Assembly (NCBI GenBank): GCA_008638375.1
Contig: CM018050.1
Coordinates: 29,293,723 to 29,357,722 of the forward strand
From: Nyssa sinensis
Lineage: Eukaryota > Streptophyta > Magnoliopsida > Cornales > Nyssaceae
Direction: 5' to 3'
Length of the DNA stretch: 64,000 nt
The notes under the pieces were generated by a model. It worked only from the letters and a program-made list of their open reading frames with translations. It made no database searches and was not told where the DNA came from. The translations under genes were made by a program, and so were the position numbers. Of this stretch, positions 56,701-64,000 are shown piece after piece; the first letter of the stretch is position 1; each line of letters starts with the position of its first letter.

Positions 56701-57469
56701 ATATTAAATATTTTAATTATGTATTTTGAACTGACTCAAATAAAAAGTCTAAATATATTATTATATCTTAATCTTGTATTTAGATGCTAACCAGATATAA
56801 CTATTTCTTATTTTTTTATTTTCTTTTGTATTATTTTTTTTAAGGTCTTCAAAAATTATTTGTTTGAAAGTCATTTATTTTATTTTTTAAAATATATGCA
56901 TACAAGGTATCTAAAATTAAAATTTTATGCACAAATCAAATGTAAAATCTAATAATAATAATCACAATACTTTAGAATGTGATTATACAAATATCATTCA
57001 CAATATAAAATTCTTTCATTTTTGGGGTGACTCAAAAAAAATCATGATCCTTATTGTTGTGAATCACATATAAATCAATGATTACATATATATATATATA
57101 TGTATATGTAATAGTCCACTAATTAATACGAAAAATACGTTAAAAATCTAAAACATATCAAAAAAAAATAAAAATTTGAACAACGAAAAAATAAACATCT
57201 AACTTTTAAACTTGACTCTTTGACATTTTTGTCTTTCTATATTGTGGTGTTCCAATTTTTTAATAATATGGCATTGTATTTTTACTTCAATAGAATAGGA
57301 TAACTCAAATAATACCACCCGCTTCGTATAAGTTATATACCACTTGGGTGAGATATAAATAGTTTATAGAATATAGATATCCAATCTAATTAAAGATACC
57401 AAACATGAAATAAGATAACATTTATCCTATCCAATAGTCCAAACATGGTCGTAGAGTAAACAATCAATT
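53779..57469. other. AT-rich region without recognisable gene
   Basis: Includes a CT-rich stretch (about 54040-54830) with a poly(C) run, and a stretch at 55130-55600 with many TTTTAGAGAGA-like motifs. I see no conserved coding frame, RNA gene or transposon terminus. Confidence 0.45.
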
Positions 57470-57819
57470 TGAAATTACATGTGGGTGTCGATGTTTTGGA
57501 AATTTCAGTCAAAAAATTAACTGCAAAAAAGGTAACAAATTTGCACTTAACCTAATTTCATGGGTCTGTGAGAATATTAGAGAGAACTCTAGGTTTTTGT
57601 ATTTTTACTTGTACATTTTTTATGAAAAAAAAATGGAACATTTTTGTATCAATATTGGTATTTTTTTGTACAAAGTAATGGTACATAGTGATTTAATAAC
57701 ATAAAACTTATGTCTTTTGTACAAGCAATGCTAATATCATACCCACTAAACAAAATGATAGTACATAAGTAACAATAGTTATTATATTATGAATAAATGG
57801 TGGTATATAATAAACCATG
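57470..57819 (-). mobile_element. hAT-like fossil, copy D, left part
   Basis: Matches 12830-13205 of copy A (for example GGTAACAAATTTGCACTTAA, then ATTTCATGGGTC, then GGTGGTATATA). It stops at the copia-3 LTR and resumes at about 60696. Confidence 0.65.
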
Positions 57820-58076
57820 TGTTAAGATTTGGAAGAAAGACAACAATACATATCAACGGGATACATCTAGTTTATATTACATGAGGAAGGAATCAAAATT
57901 CCTTAATTGAGGCATAGTTTGTTGTTCTAAATTAAAGATAGATGGGCTGTAAATCAACTATACATGGAAATAATATATTCCCCTAATATCCTTAACCATA
58001 TCAACTATGCATAGAAAGGATATATACGGGTTGTATAATCAACTATACATGAAAAGGAAATATTCGCGTGAGATAA
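57820..58076 (-). repeat. Copia-3 3' LTR
   Basis: Aligned with the 5' LTR at 60413, with an indel near the start and many substitutions. Inner edge set at the T-rich stretch near 58076. Confidence 0.75.
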
Positions 58077-58115
58077 TTTTTTTTTTTGCTTTCAAGATTG
58101 TATGCACAATAGGCT

Positions 58116-58802
58116 TTATGATGAAGAGGATAGCCTAAGAAAATACAGCGAAGTGTGCAAAGGAGAGAATTTCTCTCGATGTTGGCAGGCAGTTTGTGCA
58201 TAGCACAAACACCCAAACACTGGTAAGTGTGTATATGACGATGGGTTTTGAAAAAGAAGCTCATAAGGTGACTTGTGATTGAGACTAGGGGAAGGTGTGC
58301 GATTAATGAGATAAAAGGCTGTGAGAATGCATTCACTTGAAAAAGATATGGGAAGGTGAGCTAGAAAATGTAAACACCGAGCCACATTAAGGTGGCAATG
58401 TTTGCGCTCAACATCGCCATTTTGTTGATGTGTGTCCACACATGTTCTCTCATGGAAAATGGCGTGGTCATGAAAAAACATTTGTAGTGGATTGGAAAGA
58501 AATTATTGTCTATTATCTGTGCATACATGCTTAATATTGCAATTGAATTGATTTTTAATCATAGCACAAAAATTTTTAAGGCACGTAAAAGTATCAAATT
58601 TCATGCACATAAAATATACCCATGTACTGCGCGAATAGTCATCTACCATTGTTAAAAAATAATAGACACCTGAATGTGAAGGTGTAGTATAACCACCCCA
58701 TATGTCACAATAAATTTGATTAAAATAAAACGTGCTCTTATTTTTATTCGAAGAAAAAGGTAGACATGTGTGCTTAGCTTTAGCGCAAACATCACAAGCC
58801 AA
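58116..58802 (-). pseudogene. Copia-3 integrase remnant
   Basis: Frames 58802-58503 and 58481-58116. The first has a Cys pair (MACDVCAKAK), the first catalytic Asp (YCDIWGGY), the VDDYSRSTWVYF motif, and the second Asp in a damaged CTDNRQ. The second has HQQNGDVERKH with the catalytic Glu, INRTPSPSLNHKSPYELLF and VFGCLCY. A stop and frameshift separate the halves. Confidence 0.85.
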
Positions 58803-58961
58803 ATAAGAACAAGAAATATTTAATCTTTTTGGAATACAGGAAAGAGAAGGTTGATCAAGGCATTGATGCCATAAATTGGAGTCAGGAACATGCTAGGAGT
58901 GAAAAACTGAGGCGGAAAGGTTTGTAATAGTAAAGTCCATCCCAAACTTCACTCGTTCCAA

Positions 58962-59612
58962 TCAGTCTCCTTGTTGATAAGTCCTAAAAAACACAAAGCG
59001 TAGAGGAAAAATAGCAACACAATTGAGGTGAGTGGTAAGTTTACTAATGGACAAAAGATTGAATTTAAATGAAGGCAGATAAAGAACATTAAAAAAAGAG
59101 ATATCAGGAGAAAAACATAGAGTGCCAATTTGAGTGATAGGGAAAATGTCACCATTTGGAAGCTTAATGGGACACGGCTTATCAAGAAGTTGAACATTGT
59201 CAAGAAATGACAAATGTAAAGTCATATGATCTGTGGCGCCTGAATTAATAACACATTTAGAGTTAAGAGAAAAAGATGTGGAATGACAAGAGGCAAGATT
59301 ACCAACAAAGATTGCAAAAGTGGTATTCATGGGCGATAAAAGATCTAAGAGTTGACAATATTGTTCTCTTGTGAGCCTAGGAACAGTAATATCGAAAGAA
59401 GTCGAAAAACCCATAACATTATTTGTCGCTATTGAAGAACTAGATTTCGTCAAGTGGTCAACGAGATTGAGATTGAGGCTTGGGACCAGGATGCCCATGC
59501 AGTTTATAACAAATGGCTTTCCAATGACCATCACATCCACAATAATCACACTATCGACAACCATGCCCATGTCCCTTGCTATCAAGAGGATGAGAAAAAA
59601 TTCGAGGAACAA
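58962..59612 (-). pseudogene. Copia-3 zinc knuckle, linker and protease remnant
   Basis: In a frame shifted from the long open one, an intact CX2CX4HX4C knuckle (CDYCGCDGHWKAICYKLHG) lies at about 59500-59560. Downstream the open frame has VINSGATDHMT near 59250, where the protease catalytic Asp is replaced by Asn, and ends with VLYLPSFKFNLLSISKLT, the standard protease-integrase junction motif. Confidence 0.82.
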
Positions 59613-60350
59613 CTATGGCGGCAAAATCTGGTTGAACAATGGAGATATGAAAAAGACGTTGTTTCTCCTCTTGATGCAAAATTGCATAAACTTGGGTAAC
59701 AAAAGGTAAAGGATTGATGGCCAAAATTTGGTACGAATTGGAGCATATGAGTCATGTAAGCCCATTAAGAACTGGAAGACATGCTTTGTGTCTTGCATGC
59801 GAGTCAATTCCTTTAAGGTACCACAAGTGTACGGTGGAGTGGAGGTAAGCATGCCGAGTTCATCCCAATGACCTTTTAGTGTAGTAAAATAGGTAGAAAT
59901 AGACATGGAGTCTTGAGTGAGGGTAGAGATATCACGTTTCAACTTGAAAACTCTAGGATTGTTACTTTGCTAGAAACGTTCCTCAAGATCAAGCCATTCA
60001 TCACGAGGACTGTTATGATAAATCAAACTATTGACAATAGTCTTCTCAATAGAGTTGAAAATTCATGACAAGACCATGTCACTGAAACGCTCTCATAACT
60101 TGGTTTCTGTAGAGGAAGATGTCGGCTTAGTAAGAGTACCATCAACAAAGCCCAACTTATTTTTGGCATTCAAGGCCATCTTCATGGCCCTTTTCCAGGT
60201 CGAGTAATTGTCGTCATTGAGAAGATTGGAGACTAAGATCGCTCCTAGGTGCTTACCCAAATGAAGGAAATATGGAGGAGAAACATTCAGAATTGATGAA
60301 GATGTCGAATTGACAGAGGATAAGTCTTTCTGAGATGAGGTGGATGACAT
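59613..60350 (-). pseudogene. Copia-3 gag remnant
   Basis: Starts MAVMSSTSSQ or four residues further in (about 60359-60347). Contains LGAILVSNLLNDDNYSTWKR, AMKMALNAKNKLGFVDGTL, then after stops RDEWLDLEERF, SNNPRVFKLKRDISTLTQ and LKGHWDEL. This is the UBN2_3-type gag of plant copia. Stops near 60094, 60064 and 59971 break it. Confidence 0.85.
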
Positions 60351-60400
60351 AACTGCCAAAAAAAAAAAAACTCCAATAGTTGAAAGAATCGATCAAAGTT

Positions 60401-60412
60401 GCTCTAATACCA
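60401..60412 (-). other. Copia-3 primer binding site
   Basis: GCTCTAATACCA on the plus strand (minus TGGTATTAGAGC), one mismatch to the initiator Met tRNA complement, adjoining the 5' LTR. Confidence 0.8.
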
Positions 60413-60695
60413 TGTTAAGATTTGGAAGAAAAAGAACAATGGAGGGGAATTATGTATATTACATACCAATGGGATACATCCAGTTTATATTACATGAGGA
60501 AGGAATCAAAATTCCTTGATTGGGGCCTAGATTATTGTTCTAAATTAAAGATAGATGGGCTATAAATCAACAATACATGGAAAAAAAAATATTCGCTTAA
60601 TATCCTAGCTAGATTAACCAAATCAACTACGCATGGAAAGGAAATATATGGGTTGTACAATCAACTATACATGGAAAAAAGATATTTGTCTAAAA
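60413..60695 (-). repeat. Copia-3 5' LTR
   Basis: TGTTAAGATTTGG start next to the PBS. It carries internal duplicated blocks of AATCAAC.ATACATGGAAA (three occurrences). Confidence 0.75.
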
Positions 60696-61870
60696 CCATA
60701 AGACGTAAATTTTTAGTCATTCTACCACAAATTACCTTAAGTGTAAATTTCTCAACCTTTTCTATAATATACTTTTCAAAGCCTTACCTTAAGTATAATT
60801 TTGTTAGCTTTTTTGTAATTAATTTTTGGACCACTTACTCTAATCGCCCACGTATAATTTCACCTTGGCTGATTATTCTAAATGTAACTTTTTCTATAAT
60901 TAATAAACATGCGAGATTGTATTTAAAATTTTTCATACTTTCATCAACCAACAAGTGTTTCATAAATAAAATAGTTTTTGGTACCGGTTTGATTAGCCCA
61001 TCTACTAGTCTCACATTCATTAATAGCTAGAATATGTGTAATTTCAACTGCTTGAGCAGATCACAACTCATTTTGATGCTTGGGAGAAGTACTAACAAAA
61101 TTAACAATGGAAGATAATATTGAAAAAAATAGCCACAAAGAAGTCACATCTTTAGATGCTACAACTAATGCTAGTTGTAGTCGATGGGCAAATTAATGCA
61201 CATAATATGCATATACGAAATCTTTAAGAAATAGTGCTTTTAGTCCATTTCATGCACCACGTATAGTATTAGTATATTGAAATCAACGATATTGATTTCT
61301 TGATTTGGAACGTGGATACTCTACAAGAATAGGTTGAAATGGTTCAGCTTCGATAAATGTCTATCTAATCTCATCACATTGATTAACGGGATATTGCCGT
61401 ATTTGAATACGTAATCTCGGTTCTTGTTCAAGAGAAGTATCATCAAATTCTATAAATCCGACTCTTTAACATTTAGAAGAAAGTTGCTCTTCAAGAATTG
61501 AAGCATCGAAACTAGATTCAGATGGTGTATCACTTTTTGATATGTTATCATCTCTTAGTTTAAAGAATGAAAAAAATTAGTTTTTCCTCACTTAAGATTA
61601 TGTTGATGATGTGACATTATAACTTAAAGTCTCAAAGTAAAAAAATTAAATTAATAAAATTGTTAGAAAAATAAATGTGCGCCTACGCAATTGAGCAAAA
61701 TACTTGAATCAATAATACAAATAATTTAATATATATATATATATATATATATGCTTGTGCAACTGAACAAAATAATTAAATCACTCATATAAAGAACTAA
61801 ATGTACATGTGCGCATGTGTAATTGAATAAAATAATTGTAGATCTATGTGTGCAATATGCATATGAAGAA
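60696..61870 (-). mobile_element. hAT-like fossil, copy D, right part
   Basis: Continues 57470-57819 after the copia insertion and matches 13207-14540. It contains the transposase remnant and repeat array. It is the most diverged of the four copies but keeps the nine bases (61275-61283) deleted in B and C. Confidence 0.65.
60960..61500 (-). pseudogene. hAT (TTF/DUF4371-type) transposase remnant, copy D
   Basis: Reads LRIQIRQYPVNQCDEIR, then EYPRSKSRNQYR, then TIRGA.NGLKALFLKD, YAYYVH.FAHRLQLALVVASKDVTS and later LFFSILSSIVNFV and AQAVEITHILAINECE. FAHRLQLAL is intact here where copies A-C have a stop. The same N-terminal to mid-protein junction is present, so all four copies descend from one internally deleted element. 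Several stops: non-functional. Confidence 0.72.
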
Positions 61871-62784
61871 AAATAATTTTAAAAAATTTAGAAAATCTAT
61901 TTGATAGCAGCCAAAAGTCTTTTTACGAACTAGGGATCAAATTCTTATATAGGATAGGTCTTGGAAAGAAAATTGCACTGTTTGAATCCAATTAGGAAAG
62001 TAATATGCGCGACATTCGTTCCGAAAAATTAGGTATTCGTTCGCACAAACCTCAATTCGTTCAAACGAATTATCGAACGAATGTGATATGTTGGTTACTA
62101 AAATTTTCATTGGATCATTCATTCGAACGAATGTCCCACAAATGGGTTACTAGAAAATTCGTTGGATTGAAAAATCAAACGAATATTTTGTTAATATTTA
62201 TTTTCGATAAGTTCACTAAAATATTCATGCGAACGAATTCATGATTTGTGCGAACAAACCCATGATTTGTTCGAAACGAATATTATGAAACCCTAAGAAT
62301 TCCAATTTTAGGTTAATAACACATGATAACCATACACCATACACTTTCACTTATAAAAATAGTAATTTAATCATAGTGCATGAAAGTGTGTGTGAGATAG
62401 ATCCAATCCAAACTTACCAAATGCTTACTAATGTTGCGTCATATGAGTATGTGTGAGTCATGTGGAAATAAGATAGCGTTTAATTAGAACCCAACATGTC
62501 CTTTAAAGATCACAAGGCTTAAGGACTCTACACTTACTAACTTGGTAATCATTACAACTCAATGACAGTTTTGTCCCACAGATTAGCCAATACATGTGAC
62601 GAATAGTCCTAACATTTTTTTACTAATAATTTTGTTAATTTTTCTAACAAAATAGGGCTTGGCCCCCTCAAAATTTGGATATTATTTTTTACCACTAATC
62701 TTATTAGAATTTTTTAAGAAAAAATAAGACTTGGCCCCTTCAAATTTTTTATATATCCATATGAACCTCCCTAAATTTTTATAC
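61871..62784. other. Intergenic DNA with ATTCGTTCG/CGAACGAAT motif cluster
   Basis: From about 62008 to 62285 the motif ATTCGTTC or GAACGAAT occurs roughly ten times on both strands, some as inverted pairs (ATTCATTCGAACGAATG near 62117). No gene is seen. The end (62690-62820) contains a stretch ending AAATTTCTAAATCC.CCACTG, similar to 9125-9145 and 33560-33585. Confidence 0.45.
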
Positions 62785-63375
62785 CTACAATTCCCCATAA
62801 CTAAAATTTCTAAATCCGCCACTGATGGTAGTGACCTTGGGTTGAAATCTTTTAGGGAGAGATCTCAAGACCTTTTTAACAATTTTGGTCTTTTCAATCT
62901 TTTCTCCTAAGTTTAATGAGGATTTCACTATGTCACTTAACTTGGCAATGAATTCGGCAAAAGTTTTCGAATCTTCCATCTTAAGTGACTCAAACCTAGA
63001 TGTTAACATTTATAGTTTGGACTACTTAACTGCCGACGTACCCTCATATGTAGTATCAAGTATATCCCAAGGCTCTTTTGATGTCTCATGTGTCATGATT
63101 CGATAAAACTCATCCAGAGTTACCGCATTGAATACTGCATTAAGTGTTTTAGTGTTATAACCACTAATTCTTAGCTCAAGTTCATTCCATGTGTTAAGTG
63201 GCTTAGGTATGGAGGGGACTTTCGTAGTGGCGGCTGTGACCGGTGTGATCCAACATTCTAGGACGGAAAGTCAAATTCGCTCATCAATGGCTTTAAGGAA
63301 AGCTCTCATTTTTGTCTTCCAATATGCATAGTTAGAGCCGTAAAAAAGAAGAGGTCGGGAAATTGAACATCTTTC
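62785..63375 (-). pseudogene. Copia-4 gag remnant (UBN2 type)
   Basis: The minus strand reads RPLLFYGSNYAYWKTKMRAF, then LKAIDE, CWITPVTAATTKVPSIPK, FNAVTLDEFYRIMTHETSKE, PWDILDTTYEGT, and after two stops MLTSRFESLKMEDSKTFAEF followed by a LRSLPKRFQPKV segment. This is the standard plant UBN2 gag core. It ends at about 62785; protease, integrase and RT are absent from the window on this side, so the element is truncated. Confidence 0.82.
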
Positions 63376-63433
63376 TCTCATTCCTTCCACTTTTCACACT
63401 ACAAGGTATACAATCTATTGCCTTAGATTGTAG

Positions 63434-63445
63434 GCTCTGATACCA
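63434..63445 (-). other. Copia-4 primer binding site
   Basis: Plus-strand GCTCTGATACCA, a perfect complement of the initiator Met tRNA 3' end (minus TGGTATCAGAGC), 3 bp from the LTR. Confidence 0.85.
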
Positions 63446-63448
63446 CTT

Positions 63449-64000
63449 TGATGTGGCCTTAAGTGTAAATATTTAACCTAAAAGGGAGTGAATAAGGTTG
63501 TCAATTTTTTTCAATTCTTTATCCACAACTCTATACTACAAACAATTGAATACAATATAATGAATTAAACTATTCTAATCAATATACAACATGTTATAAT
63601 ATTCAATTCATATCAATACAATCACACAATTCAATTATTCAATTTACTAACCAATTCGGCTCAAATTTCACCAATTAGTCAATTAATTGATTATATCAAT
63701 CAATCAACAAATTTAACCAATCATTTTACCCAATCATAATCACAATTATTCAATCAATTGATCCCTAATTTCAATTCAATTGCGCAATTTCCAAATTTCA
63801 ATCAATAAAGCTCTAATTTCAAAACTAATTCATCAATTCTCAATTTAAGATATTTTAATTTGGCGAAAGCATACTAGAATTGATACAAGCTTAAAATGTA
63901 AAGTAAATTAGGGAATTGAGAAATGCAAACCGATTTGTTGACGAAGAAACCAACACAATCAACCAATTGTGATGGAAAACCCCAAGGCACTCCTTACTTA
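63449..64000 (-). repeat. Copia-4 5' LTR, cut by the window edge
   Basis: Starts TGATGTGGCC beside the PBS and runs to the window end. It is AT-rich with many CAATTC/CAATCA motifs. Its far end and the target duplication are outside the window. Confidence 0.6.

Larger units (their letters stand above)
57820..60695 (-). mobile_element. Ty1/copia retrotransposon lacking RT (copia-3), nested in hAT D
   Basis: Two LTRs of about 260-280 bp starting TGTTAAGATTTGG lie at 57820-58076 and 60413-60695 (limits approximate). A PBS GCTCTAATACCA (60401-60412, complement of initiator Met tRNA with one mismatch) adjoins the right LTR, so the element reads leftwards. Flanking CCATG and CCATA fit a 5-bp target duplication with one change. 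It encodes gag, protease and integrase remnants only; RT and RNase H are absent between the integrase end (58116) and the 3' LTR. About 2.9 kb in total. Confidence 0.88.

Overview
The window looks like nuclear DNA of a eudicot plant. It is AT-rich, has long non-coding stretches, and is packed with Ty1/copia elements, CACTA (En/Spm) elements with GCGACGCAC-type subterminal repeats, large solo LTRs, a tRNA-derived SINE and hAT fossils. The only host genes I can support are a small cluster of intronless Kunitz-type (STI/miraculin-like) protease inhibitors. No bacterial, organellar or rRNA/tRNA genes were seen.

Layout. 1-8.3 kb: the end of a large LTR inserted in a minus-strand CACTA element, then a complete 3.5-kb LTR lying between two overlapping pieces of a dispersed repeat (called R1 here). 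8.9-18.8 kb: two tandem Kunitz units. Each has a conserved upstream region, an intact gene (KTI-A 11654-12298; KTI-B 16057-16701) and a downstream hAT fossil on the minus strand. A 170-bp CACTA end separates the units. 19-27.7 kb: a copia integrase/RT fragment, R1 interrupted by a 3.8-kb solo LTR that carries an antisense RNA-polymerase-like fragment, then a second copy of the hAT-plus-copia block. 27.7-33.1 kb: the 3' half of a minus-strand CACTA with a 161-bp tandem array, then a 3.0-kb solo LTR with a perfect 5-bp target duplication. 33.3-36.4 kb: a third Kunitz unit whose gene (KTI-C) is broken by an 8-bp deletion. 36.4-44 kb: R1 interrupted by a complete 5.65-kb CACTA that carries the same 161-bp array, then the 5' end of another CACTA. 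46.2-51.7 kb: a full-length but dead copia element. 52.8-61.9 kb: scattered remains of what may have been a fourth Kunitz unit, a SINE with a 14-bp target duplication, and a fourth hAT fossil split by an RT-less copia. 62.8-64 kb: the 5' part of another minus-strand copia.

KTI-A and KTI-B look expressible (TATA box, signal peptide, family signature, poly(A) signal) and would make secreted or vacuolar inhibitors of roughly 190 residues. Most of the rest is nested transposon history. Shared deletions and shared junctions allow the order of duplications and insertions to be partly reconstructed. The most unusual items are the CACTA family with internal 161-bp satellite-like arrays and the solo LTR carrying a possible RNA polymerase IV/V gene fragment. 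All homology calls rest on reading motifs by eye; no database search was run.
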